Assembly: GCF_004344915.1 (NCBI RefSeq)
Contig: NZ_SKFG01000002.1
Coordinates: 248,001 to 312,000 of the forward strand
Source: Paenibacillus albiflavus
Lineage (GTDB): Bacteria > Bacillota > Bacilli > Paenibacillales > NBRC-103111
Direction: 5' to 3'
Length of the DNA stretch: 64,000 bases
The notes beneath the pieces are model-generated. The model was not told the origin of the DNA. It did no database searches and saw only the letters and a list, made by a program, of their open reading frames with translations. The position numbers were made by a program, and so were the translations under genes. Positions 8,926 to 17,201 of this stretch are shown piece by piece. The first letter of the stretch is position 1. Every line of letters starts with the position of its first letter.

Positions 8926-9459
8926 ATGCAGAATAATCCAATCGTTACCATTAACATGGCCAATGGGAAGCAGATCAAAGTCGAGCTTTATCCAGACCTT
9001 GCACCGAATACAGTGAGGAACTTTATACAACTGACAACGAGTGGCTTCTTCGATGGTTTAACTTTTCACAGAACGATTTCAGGCTTTATGATTCAAGGTG
9101 GCGATCCACTAGCATGCTGTGAAGGAGGACCTGGCTATTCCATCGTTGGAGAGTTTACCGAGAATGGCCATCTAAATGATCTGAAGCATACGGAAGGCGT
9201 TATCTCAATGGCAAGAACCGATGACCCGAACTCCGCAGGTTCACAGTTCTTCATTATGCACAAGCCAGCAGCTAGACTAGATGGCAAATATGCGGCATTT
9301 GGCAAAGTGATCGAGGGTTATGATGAAGTTGAGCGTATTGCGAACGTCGAGAAGGATGAAAAAGACAAACCGCTAGAGGCGCAGCAAATGACATCAGTTA
9401 TTGTTGAATTGTTCGATAAAGTGTATGACAAACCAGAGATAATTCCTGATCAAGCATAA
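8926..9459 (+). CDS. cyclophilin-type peptidyl-prolyl isomerase
   Basis: A 177-residue cytosolic PPIase that speeds cis-trans isomerisation of prolyl bonds. Cyclophilin hallmarks are present: NFIQLTTSGFFDGLTFHRTISGFMIQGGDP with the catalytic Arg in FHR, MARTDDPNSAGSQFFI with the Gln-Phe-Phe of the active site, and LDGKYAAFGKV. No signal peptide. It starts 19 bases after oppA behind GGAGGAG and may be read with the opp operon; a strong terminator follows. The family resembles PpiB. Confidence 0.95.
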   Translation: MQNNPIVTINMANGKQIKVELYPDLAPNTVRNFIQLTTSGFFDGLTFHRTISGFMIQGGDPLACCEGGPGYSIVGEFTENGHLNDLKHTEGVISMARTDDPNSAGSQFFIMHKPAARLDGKYAAFGKVIEGYDEVERIANVEKDEKDKPLEAQQMTSVIVELFDKVYDKPEIIPDQA

Positions 9460-9474
9460 CAAGATATTCATTAG

Positions 9475-9519
9475 AAAGGCTATTCCATAGGCAATCCATT
9501 GCTTATGGGGTAGCCTTTT
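9475..9519 (+). terminator. rho-independent terminator after the cyclophilin gene
   Basis: AAAGGCTA (9475-9482) pairs with TAGCCTTTT (9511-9519), with extra pairing inside (CCATAGGCAA against TTGCTTATGG). Confidence 0.75.
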
Positions 9520-9630
9520 CATTATACTTAGACAAAGAAGCTTAAAACAATAATTAGTGGTGTTAACGGCGAGACACTTGAAAGAGGTAATTGAATTGTA
9601 TAATGAAATCGCAACGAGCGAGTCAAGCCT

Positions 9631-10302
9631 ATGACGCCCATTATTCATTGGAATGAATTTATGTCACCGATATGGTTATCGCTGCGAGTATCCATCGTAT
9701 CCAGCGTGATCGTCTTTATACTAGGCATTATTGTCGCAAGAATGATGACTCGGCGGAAGGTAAGGGGCAGAATCTGGATTGAAACTTTTTTCATGCTGCC
9801 GCTTGTCCTGCCACCTACTGTAGTAGGTTTCATTCTGCTAGTTTTGCTTGGTAGAAGAGGCTTCATAGGAGAAACAATTGAATATTTATTTAGGCAGCCG
9901 ATTATCTTTACATGGATTGCTGCTGTAGTTGCTGCTGTTGTTGTTGCTTTCCCGCTCGTATATCAGACAATGAAAGTTGGATTCCAGTCGGTTGATCCTA
10001 GTTTGGAGGATGCAGCAAGATCCAACGGTGCTAATGAATGGCAGGTTCTATGGCATGTTACACTGCCTTTAGCTTCAAGATCGCTATTTGTTGCTTTTAT
10101 ACTTGGTTTTGCAAGAGGACTTGGAGAATTTGGAGCGACACTGATGGTAGCAGGGAATATTCCGACAAGAACGCAGACACTGCCGACGGCAATTTATGTG
10201 GCTGTTGATACGGGCAATATGCAGCTTGCTTGGTTATGGACAATCGCAATTATGATCATTTCATTCTTGCTGTTAATGATCACGAATCTCAAAAAGAGCT
10301 GA
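9631..10302 (+). CDS. modB: molybdate-type ABC permease ModB, orphan
   Basis: A 223-residue membrane permease of the molybdate/tungstate importer family. Five predicted helices and the signature EAA loop (EDAARSNGANEWQVLWHVTLPLASRS) are visible, with the ModB-specific FARGLGEFGATLMVAGNIP and the PTAIYVAV block. ModA (binding protein) and ModC (ATPase), which normally flank modB, are absent on both sides. It must use partners encoded elsewhere, or it is a relict. A possible promoter is TTGAAA (9578-9583), 15-nt spacer, TATAAT (9599-9604). The ribosome site before ATG 9631 is poor; an in-frame ATG lies at 9661. Confidence 0.88.
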   Translation: MTPIIHWNEFMSPIWLSLRVSIVSSVIVFILGIIVARMMTRRKVRGRIWIETFFMLPLVLPPTVVGFILLVLLGRRGFIGETIEYLFRQPIIFTWIAAVVAAVVVAFPLVYQTMKVGFQSVDPSLEDAARSNGANEWQVLWHVTLPLASRSLFVAFILGFARGLGEFGATLMVAGNIPTRTQTLPTAIYVAVDTGNMQLAWLWTIAIMIISFLLLMITNLKKS

Positions 10303-10418
10303 TACTGCGCATAGTTTGCATAATTTAGGCTTATAATGGTGTAGACAAACATATATTTTGACTATTGTAACTTATCTCATTATTCCTCCGTCTATATAGA
10401 TGAAAGGAGAGGATAATA

Positions 10419-11336
10419 ATGAAGTTAAAAATCAATCGCATCATGATGCTAGCACTTGTATTTATCATGATGTTATCAACATCTGCATATGCCTTCGAGG
10501 ATATTAAGGGTGATCCTGCTGAAGCTAGCATTATGAAGCTGAAGGAAGCTGGTATCGTGAGTGGAGAAGATGCAAAGCATTATAATCCCCAAGGTAAAGT
10601 TTCATTTGCACAAGGCGTTTCTTTGATTACGAAGGGGATGGATTTAAACATTAATCACATTAAATTTGTAAAAGCACCTATGGCCAGTGATTATTTTTCA
10701 TCCGTACCTAACGACGCTTGGTATGCATCGGCATTTATCAACGCGCATCTGAATGGTCTGCCGATTGACCGAGATGTGGATCCAAACCAAGCGATGACGA
10801 GGGAGCAGTTTGCGAATCTGCTTAAACATGCGATCGATGAGAAGGGAAGCTATCCCTTGATCCAGATTTACTTGGAGATTGCCGACATGGATGAGGTTCA
10901 GCAAGACTATGCAGCAAGTGTCCAAGCGATAACGATTCTTAAAATTGCCCAATTAGACGACAAGCAGAAATTCTATCCGAAGGAAGCGATCACTCGTGGT
11001 CAAGTTGCAGGGTGGGTTGACGCAGCCAGAGAATTTGTCGGTAAGATGAAGCCAATAATCGTGTCTGGAGAGCGTCCTGAGTATACAAAAGACATCACCA
11101 TGAAAATTGAGAAGGAATCGAGCAATGTGAACAAAGTAACCATTACATGGCATGATCGTCCGAACTCAGGGTATGGCATTGTGATCAAAGGCATTGAATT
11201 TACTAGTAAAAATGAAGCGATAATCACATATGACCTGCAGTTTCCTACGAAGGGTTCGAATTACTTAACTGTCATATCGAATCCCACAGCCATTACTTAT
11301 ATTTCAAACCAGTACACCCCCGTACTTAACCCGTAA
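10419..11336 (+). CDS. exported SLH-domain protein with PrcB-like C-terminus
   Basis: A 305-residue secreted protein. A signal peptide (MKLKINRIMMLALVFIMMLS, cleavage likely after AYA near residue 25) is followed by three S-layer-homology repeats (about 26-75, 93-140, 150-206; FEDIKGD, FSSVPNDAWYASAF and ITRGQVAGW mark them) that should anchor it to cell-wall polysaccharide. The C-terminal ~90 residues (GYGIVIKGIEF, NEAIITYDLQFP, SNPTAITYI) look like the C-terminal domain of protease-complex subunit PrcB. Its role is unknown; attachment to the cell wall is the safe inference. Good AAAGGAGAGG ribosome site; single gene closed by a terminator. Confidence 0.82.
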   Translation: MKLKINRIMMLALVFIMMLSTSAYAFEDIKGDPAEASIMKLKEAGIVSGEDAKHYNPQGKVSFAQGVSLITKGMDLNINHIKFVKAPMASDYFSSVPNDAWYASAFINAHLNGLPIDRDVDPNQAMTREQFANLLKHAIDEKGSYPLIQIYLEIADMDEVQQDYAASVQAITILKIAQLDDKQKFYPKEAITRGQVAGWVDAAREFVGKMKPIIVSGERPEYTKDITMKIEKESSNVNKVTITWHDRPNSGYGIVIKGIEFTSKNEAIITYDLQFPTKGSNYLTVISNPTAITYISNQYTPVLNP

Positions 11337-11370
11337 GCGTATTTACTTTGTATATTTATTGAATATAGGA

Positions 11371-11409
11371 TAGGACATGGATTACTTCGGTAGTCCATGT
11401 CCTAATTTT
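11371..11409 (+). terminator. rho-independent terminator after the SLH gene
   Basis: TAGGACATGGA (11371-11381) and TCCATGTCCTA (11394-11404) are perfect 11-bp arms around a CTTCGG-containing loop, followed by ATTTTC. Confidence 0.75.
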
Positions 11410-11502
11410 CTGTGCAATATAAATTGTTTAAGGGTAGAATGATAGTATGTGAATTAATTCATTTGCTAGATATCGAATCATTCGAAAGGATGGAACGATC
11501 AT

Positions 11503-14187
11503 ATGGATGACATTGAACGATACTCCAACTATCAATTCAAAAGGGGTAGCTTAAAGGAAATGTTGCATTTTGATGCGTTGACAGGTCTCTATAACAGAGG
11601 CACGACTGAATACTTGATTTGTAAAGTGATAGAGACAGAAGGACCTGATGCTTTGCATGCTATGATTGTGCTGGATTTGGATAATTTCAGGACAATTAAT
11701 GATGATCTTGGGAATCAATTTGGTGATCAAGTGTTAGCGAATACGGCTAAGAGATTACAGACGATACTCCGAAACAGTGATATTGTCGGACGTATTGGCG
11801 GAGATGAATTCGTTATTCTCCTCAAGGATATTAAATCGCCTGAAACAGCAGCCCAGAAGGCGGAAGAGATCGGGCGGATCATTGGTGAAGCGCATGAAAT
11901 TAATGAGCATACGATTCAACTTTCATCCAGTATGGGGATTGCATTTTATCCGTTTGATGGAGTTATGTATGAAACTTTGTTTGAAAAAGCGAATATTTCT
12001 CTATATGAAGATAAGCGGAAGGGGAAGGAAGGCGATCGAAAGAGCAATAAACCAAATTTGAGAAATTACGAAAATCAGTTGGTAAAGTATGCGTTTGATC
12101 TAATGGGAGAGACAAAAGATGCAGATGATGCGATCAAGCAATTGCTAGGTAAAATTGGAACTGAGCTAGATTTAAGTAGGGTTTATATAGGGGAATTCAT
12201 TCATGAATGTGATCATATGGAAATTTCGTATGATTGGCACAAACAACTTGTTCCATCTATTACTAGTTTCGATATAAATACATACACTTGGAAGCAATAT
12301 ATACGGAAATACTATGAGAACGGTATATTTATATGCTCGGATTGTACAGATGCAGGTTTACCTGAAGCATTTAGAGAATTGTATGATTGCTTAGGAATTA
12401 AGTCGCAAATATCAAGCTTAATCGTCGTTAAGGGCGTGACGAAGGGGTGCATAAGCTTTGATTCTTGCAAGGAAATGCATGCATGGACACAGCAGGAGAT
12501 TGAAGTGATCACCACCTTATCCGATATAATCGGAGAATATTTGCTGAACATGCGGACGGTGCAGCAGCTAGAAAATGAAAGGCGGATAACAGAAGCCATG
12601 CCTCAAGATCAGAATGTGCTTACATTCGTCTTTGAACCGAAGTCGCATAATTTGATCTATATGAGTCCTAATCTAAAGCAGATATTTCCGAATGCAAGAG
12701 CTGGAGAATCCTGTTACCAAGCGTTTGCTTCAAAAGACGGTTCTTGTCAAATTTGTCCGATTCGGATGGAAAGCGGGGATGTTGTCGAGGTATTCAATGA
12801 TAAGGTTGGCTGGTGGCTAAGCTCTAGCGCTAGCGAAATCGAATTTAAGAATGGACAGAAGGCTCGAGTGATCTCAATGACCGATATAACTGATTTTAGG
12901 GAGCGGATGGTTTCAACCGATGCGTTAACAGGAGTGTCTTCATTCACAAAGTTTGGCGAGGACATAAATTCTTTATTTGAGGAAAATAATGATGAGCATT
13001 ATGCATTGATGTTTACAGATTTTGATAAATTTAAATATATAAATGAGGAGCAAGGCTATAATATTGGAAATCGTGTGCTGATATCATTTGCTAAATTGTG
13101 TTCCTCACTACTTACTGAGCAGGAATACATCTGTCGATATTCTTCTGATATATTTATCACGCTAATTAAATACCAGGATCTTGATGGACTGAATGAACGG
13201 CTTATCAACGTATATCGTAAAATTGATGAATGGAAAAAAAGTCATTTTAGCGGTTTTACAATCTCAGTAATTAGTGGAATCTATCTTGTTCAACCGGAAG
13301 ATCGCGATATATCAACGATTCTGGATAAAGCGAATATGGCGAGGAAGTCGATCAAAGGCTCCCATAATCGTCCATATGCCTTCTATGACGACAAGCTTCA
13401 TGAGCAAATCATCAAGGAAGAGCGGATTGAGCTGCTAATGGAAGATGCTTTAGCTAATCAAGAGTTTATCGTATATTTGCAGCCGAAGGTAAATCTCATG
13501 ACAGAGCAGATCATTGGAGCAGAGGCGCTTGTCCGCTGGCAGCGTCCTAACGGGAAGATGATTACACCAAATGATTTTATCCCGTTATTCGAGAAAAATG
13601 GGTTTATTAAACAGCTGGATTTCTACATTTATGAACAGGTCTTTGGCTATTTAAGGAAGAGAATGGATGAGGGAAAGTCAGTTGTACCGATATCGGTTAA
13701 CGTCTCTGGTGTCCATATCAATGATGAGCAATTTGTACCCAATTTAACTGATCTGCTCAATCAATATCAGATTCCACCTCGAATGATTGAGCTTGAGCTA
13801 ACCGAAAGTATTTTTATCGGCGCACTGGATGAACTGATAAAAACGCTGAATAAGCTAAAAGATGCGGGCTTTATTTTCTCGATTGATGATTTTGGAAGCG
13901 GCTATTCATCGCTTAATCTGCTCAGACATTTGCCGATCGATATTATGAAGCTCGATAAATGCTTCTTTGATGCAGCTAATATTACCAAAATCACACCGAA
14001 GGAAAAAGCAGTCTTATCGAACATTATACGGCTCGGCAAAGATCTCGATATTCTCGTCTTATCTGAAGGTGTAGAAACGAAGGAGCAAGCTGATTTCTTA
14101 CGAGAATTCGGATGCGATCTTGCTCAAGGCTATTTGTTCGCGCGTCCAATGCCACTCGCGGAGTTCAATCTATTGTTGGAAAAGTAA
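11503..14187 (+). CDS. cyclic-di-GMP protein: GGDEF, GAF-like, PAS, degenerate GGDEF, EAL
   Basis: An 894-residue signalling protein without membrane segments. Domain order: an intact diguanylate cyclase GGDEF (DALTGLYNR at 24-32, GGDEF at 99-103); a GAF-like region (about 200-350); a PAS-like domain with the Cys pattern ESCYQAFASKDGSCQICP; a second cyclase domain whose motif is SSDIF (547-551) and so should be inactive; and a complete EAL phosphodiesterase. The EAL part has EAL at 674-676, VNVS, ELTES, DDFGSGYSS, KLDK, SEGVET and AQGY, so the metal and catalytic ligands are kept. It probably breaks down c-di-GMP under control of the upstream modules. Single-gene unit ending in a terminator. 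Confidence 0.93.
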   Translation: MDDIERYSNYQFKRGSLKEMLHFDALTGLYNRGTTEYLICKVIETEGPDALHAMIVLDLDNFRTINDDLGNQFGDQVLANTAKRLQTILRNSDIVGRIGGDEFVILLKDIKSPETAAQKAEEIGRIIGEAHEINEHTIQLSSSMGIAFYPFDGVMYETLFEKANISLYEDKRKGKEGDRKSNKPNLRNYENQLVKYAFDLMGETKDADDAIKQLLGKIGTELDLSRVYIGEFIHECDHMEISYDWHKQLVPSITSFDINTYTWKQYIRKYYENGIFICSDCTDAGLPEAFRELYDCLGIKSQISSLIVVKGVTKGCISFDSCKEMHAWTQQEIEVITTLSDIIGEYLLNMRTVQQLENERRITEAMPQDQNVLTFVFEPKSHNLIYMSPNLKQIFPNARAGESCYQAFASKDGSCQICPIRMESGDVVEVFNDKVGWWLSSSASEIEFKNGQKARVISMTDITDFRERMVSTDALTGVSSFTKFGEDINSLFEENNDEHYALMFTDFDKFKYINEEQGYNIGNRVLISFAKLCSSLLTEQEYICRYSSDIFITLIKYQDLDGLNERLINVYRKIDEWKKSHFSGFTISVISGIYLVQPEDRDISTILDKANMARKSIKGSHNRPYAFYDDKLHEQIIKEERIELLMEDALANQEFIVYLQPKVNLMTEQIIGAEALVRWQRPNGKMITPNDFIPLFEKNGFIKQLDFYIYEQVFGYLRKRMDEGKSVVPISVNVSGVHINDEQFVPNLTDLLNQYQIPPRMIELELTESIFIGALDELIKTLNKLKDAGFIFSIDDFGSGYSSLNLLRHLPIDIMKLDKCFFDAANITKITPKEKAVLSNIIRLGKDLDILVLSEGVETKEQADFLREFGCDLAQGYLFARPMPLAEFNLLLEK

Positions 14188-14197
14188 CTGAGATAGA

Positions 14198-14243
14198 AAA
14201 GGGGCGTCACCTAAGTCATTTATTGACTGAAGTGACGCCCTTT
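14198..14243 (+). terminator. rho-independent terminator after the GGDEF/EAL gene
   Basis: GGGCGTCAC (14202-14210) pairs with GTGACGCCC (14232-14240), flanked by A4 and T3, so it can act both ways. Confidence 0.75.
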
Positions 14244-14249
14244 GTAAGT

Positions 14250-14345
14250 GATATAGAATTTATAACATTCGTCTAATAAATTCTAAGTATCACCTTAAGA
14301 AACGCTGCCGTCTTTAAAGACAGCGAAGCCGTTTCTCTTGTTGTG
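14250..14345 (-). repeat. dispersed two-hairpin element, copy 1
   Basis: Hairpin A: TAGAATTTAT (14254-14263) and ATAAATTCTA (14276-14285), perfect 10-bp arms with a 12-nt loop. Hairpin B: AGAAAC (14298-14303) with GTTTCT (14331-14336), enclosing GCTG/CAGC (14304-14307, 14321-14324) around TCTTTAAAGA. The block TTCTAAGTA-nn-ACCTTAAGAAACG joins the two. A second copy is at 23671-23762. Both copies end within about 15 bases of a minus-strand stop codon and keep the same orientation relative to that gene, so I list it on the minus strand as a 3'-UTR-type element. Confidence 0.75.
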
Positions 14346-14352
14346 AAGAGTC

Positions 14353-16488
14353 TTAACTCTCGATGTGATGTTTTTTCGATTGGATTAATACAGTTAAGCT
14401 AACCAAGCTAACGAAAATTGTTGCGCCCATATCGGATAGTATCGCTATCCATAGGGTGAGAAGACCAGGAATGGTAAGCAGAAGCGCGAATATTTTGAGC
14501 CCGAGTGCTACACCTATGTTAAATTTAATAATCCGATTGACTTTCTTGGCAATCGATACTGCTTCTGGCAGCCTTCCAAGATGATCTTGCATTAAGACAA
14601 TATCAGCGGTTTCAATCGCACTGTCTGTTCCCTTGCCCATTGCAATCCCTAGATCAGCCGAAGCAAGAGCAGGGGCGTCGTTAATTCCATCCCCGATCAT
14701 AGCAACTTTGCCTTCTTTGGCAAGTGCTTTGACCTTATTGACCTTATCCTCAGGAAGTAATCCGCCGTAATAGTCCGTCACACCAACCGCTTTGGCTACT
14801 TTCTCAGCCGTTTTGGCATGATCTCCTGTTAGCATTACTGTTTTGTTGATACCCGATTGGTGTAAGGCGGCAATGACGGCTTTACTCTCAGCGCGGATCT
14901 CATCCGCGATACCGAAAATACCTAGAATCTGCTCATGATCTGCAACGATCACTAGCGTTAATCCTTGATCCTTCAGTGAATTAATCTCACTCTGAATCGA
15001 AGCGGGTACGTTCAAATGCAATACCGTTTGTTCATTCCCTAATGAATATTTAACGCCGTTAATTGTTGCTTGAATGCCACGACCTGTCACGGTTTGAATA
15101 TCTTGAAGTTTGTAAGGCGTAACTTCATGATCTGCAATTTTCTTCATAACGGCTTTAGCAAGTGGGTGAGAAGAAGCATTCTCGATGGCCGCTGCAATTG
15201 AATAGAAGCGGTCCTCATCATATACGATAGCTTGCTCTACATGCGGTTCACCTTTAGTCAAAGTACCTGTTTTGTCAAATGCCAGTGTTGTAATTTTCCC
15301 TAATTGCTCAAGATATACACCGCCTTTAACGAGAACGCCATTGCGTGCATTGCGTGTGATACCTGAAACGATTGCGATTGGTGATGCAAGAATTAACGCA
15401 CAAGGACAACCTACAATAAGAACAGCCAAGCCTTGATATAACCAGTGAGTCCAATCACCACCAAGGAGTAGTGGAGGGACGAGCATTACAATGGCAGCGA
15501 TGATCATAATGATCGGTGTATAGTATTTTGCAAATTTGTTAATGAATAGTTCAGTTGGCGTCTTCGTTTCTTGCGCTTCTTGAACTAAGTGAAGAATTTT
15601 GGCTAGAGAAGAATCTTTATATGCTTTATTAATTTGAATTTGTAGAAGTCCTTCATTATTAATACTTCCACCATATACATTCTCGCCTACAGCTTTCTCA
15701 ACAGGGAGTGATTCGCCAGTAATCGCTGCTTCATTCACTGAACTTCTGCCAGCGCTTACGGTACCATCAGATGGTATTTTGCCGCCTGGTTTAACAATGA
15801 CGATATCGCCAACAGCAAGTGATTTAATTGGAACAATGATTTCTTCACCATTCACCAGCTTAATCGCTTCTTTGGGAGCAACCTGAAGTAGAGTTTCCAT
15901 CGAGCGGCGAGCCTTCTCCATTCCAAGGCCTTCAAGCAATTCATTAAGTCCAAAAAGTATGGCGACTAAAGTTGCTTCTTTCCATTCACCGATAGCAACT
16001 GCGCCGATTAATGCGATAGACATTAGCGTATCAATATTGAATTCCAAGCGGAACAAGTTTTTGATCCCACGTATGAACGTTGTATAACCGCTGATAATAA
16101 TAGCTAATAAGTACATCGGGATGGTAATATAGCTTGAAATATTGCCGTCTAAGAAGAATGCCGCGATATAAATAGCAGCAGATCCGATCAGCAATCGCAG
16201 CATCGTTGAATTACTACCGTGGCTGTGATCATGTCCGTGTGAGTGACTGTGATCGTGGTGATCATCATGCTCATGATGATGAGACTCCATTTCTTCTTTT
16301 ACAAGATAAGCACCATCGGTTTTTAAAATTTGCTCAACCTTCGTCATTGATATTTCAGGGTTTAACATTAGTCTACCCGTATTGTAGCTTAGAGTAGCCG
16401 TATCCCCGTGTTCAAGCTTTTGAATTTCTCGTTCTATCTTTGCTGCGCAATTTCCACAAGATAGGCCTTTGACTTTGAACTCATTCAT
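14353..16488 (-). CDS. heavy-metal P1B-type ATPase (Zn/Cd/Pb efflux)
   Basis: A 711-residue ATP-driven metal exporter of the plasma membrane. It opens with a heavy-metal-associated domain (GLSCGNCAAKIE, metal-binding CxxC at residues 11-14), then a His/Asp-rich linker (about 69-91), membrane helices, TGES in the actuator, the intramembrane CPC motif (GCPCALILASP) and the phosphorylation site DKTGTLTKG. TGDHAKTAE and GDGINDAPAL complete the ATPase core. The His-rich linker and CPC point to Zn2+/Cd2+/Pb2+ rather than copper. It is divergent from an ArsR/SmtB gene and has a palindromic operator near its start. The ATG at 16488 follows AAAGAGGT. ZntA/CadA-type. Confidence 0.94.
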   Translation of the reverse strand: MNEFKVKGLSCGNCAAKIEREIQKLEHGDTATLSYNTGRLMLNPEISMTKVEQILKTDGAYLVKEEMESHHHEHDDHHDHSHSHGHDHSHGSNSTMLRLLIGSAAIYIAAFFLDGNISSYITIPMYLLAIIISGYTTFIRGIKNLFRLEFNIDTLMSIALIGAVAIGEWKEATLVAILFGLNELLEGLGMEKARRSMETLLQVAPKEAIKLVNGEEIIVPIKSLAVGDIVIVKPGGKIPSDGTVSAGRSSVNEAAITGESLPVEKAVGENVYGGSINNEGLLQIQINKAYKDSSLAKILHLVQEAQETKTPTELFINKFAKYYTPIIMIIAAIVMLVPPLLLGGDWTHWLYQGLAVLIVGCPCALILASPIAIVSGITRNARNGVLVKGGVYLEQLGKITTLAFDKTGTLTKGEPHVEQAIVYDEDRFYSIAAAIENASSHPLAKAVMKKIADHEVTPYKLQDIQTVTGRGIQATINGVKYSLGNEQTVLHLNVPASIQSEINSLKDQGLTLVIVADHEQILGIFGIADEIRAESKAVIAALHQSGINKTVMLTGDHAKTAEKVAKAVGVTDYYGGLLPEDKVNKVKALAKEGKVAMIGDGINDAPALASADLGIAMGKGTDSAIETADIVLMQDHLGRLPEAVSIAKKVNRIIKFNIGVALGLKIFALLLTIPGLLTLWIAILSDMGATIFVSLVSLTVLIQSKKHHIES

Positions 16489-16525
16489 TGTGCCAACCTC
16501 TTTTCAATTAAGTAGGAGATATAAT

Positions 16526-16545
16526 ATATGAATACTTGCTCATAT
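16526..16545. promoter_or_regulatory. ArsR/SmtB-type operator
   Basis: ATATGA-N8-TCATAT is an imperfect inverted repeat of the form bound by SmtB/CzrA/CadC proteins. It sits 38 bases upstream of the ATPase start, in the divergent intergenic region. The ArsR-family gene next door is the obvious ligand. Confidence 0.6.
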
Positions 16546-16638
16546 GATATTCCTTGTCATAAATTTTGTCAATATTAAAATAGACTATTTTCCAAATTAG
16601 GTTGCCCAATAGTAATCATTCCGTATAAGGCATTCTTT

Positions 16639-16647
16639 TGCTATAAT
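16639..16647 (+). promoter_or_regulatory. extended -10 promoter of the ArsR-family gene
   Basis: TGCTATAAT is a full extended -10 (TGnTATAAT). The matching -35 (TTCCGT, 16619-16624) is poor, as extended -10 promoters allow. Confidence 0.5.
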
Positions 16648-16694
16648 ATGTGACAAGAGAATTGAATTAAGATCGATTGAAGAAGGTGAAATGG

Positions 16695-17066
16695 ATGGAA
16701 CAACCTATCGTAGTTACTGATGATTGTGATTCAACTTGTGAGGGAACGAATACGGATTTAGAGCAAATAAAAGCGGGAATGATTGAAGAGCACTATGCAG
16801 TTCAGTTAGCCGATTGGTTCAAAGCATTCAGTGATCCGACTCGTGTTAAATTGATTTATGCTTTATTGCAAAAAGAATTATGTGTCCATGATTTAACTGT
16901 CCTGCTGGATATGGGGCAGTCCGCTGTATCGCATCAGCTTCGCTATCTTCGGAATATGCGAATCGTTAAGCGGCGTAAAGTGGGGAAGACGGTATTCTAT
17001 TCCTTGGACGATACCCACATTGAAGAGATCTTTAATCAGACTTTACAGCATACCAAACATGTTTGA
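16695..17066 (+). CDS. ArsR/SmtB-family metal-sensing repressor
   Basis: A 123-residue winged-helix repressor, likely controlling itself and the divergent metal ATPase. ELCVHDLTVLLDMGQSAVSHQLRYLRN is the metal-loop helix and recognition helix. The C-terminal DDTHIEEIFNQTLQHTKH gives the D-x-H-x10-H-x2-H pattern of the alpha-5 zinc site of CzrA/SmtB. The N-terminus carries DDCDSTC and ELCVHDL carries one more Cys, reminiscent of CadC alpha-3N sites, so it may sense soft metals as well as zinc. ATG 16695 follows GAAGGTG; an upstream in-frame TTG at 16677 lacks a ribosome site. Confidence 0.9.
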   Translation: MEQPIVVTDDCDSTCEGTNTDLEQIKAGMIEEHYAVQLADWFKAFSDPTRVKLIYALLQKELCVHDLTVLLDMGQSAVSHQLRYLRNMRIVKRRKVGKTVFYSLDDTHIEEIFNQTLQHTKHV

Positions 17067-17074
17067 TTAGCAAG

Positions 17075-17107
17075 ATGAATCAGGAAATGAAACTGATTCA
17101 TTTTTTT
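17075..17107 (+). terminator. rho-independent terminator
   Basis: ATGAATCAG (17075-17083) pairs with CTGATTCAT (17093-17101), followed by a T7 run. Confidence 0.8.
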
Positions 17108-17201
17108 GTGTTTAAAATGTGAAATTTCTGAAAACTAGTTGCTCTTTGGCGTAATTACATTTACTATATAAAGTAAGTCGATTACGTAAGGAGGCAGCAT
17201 T

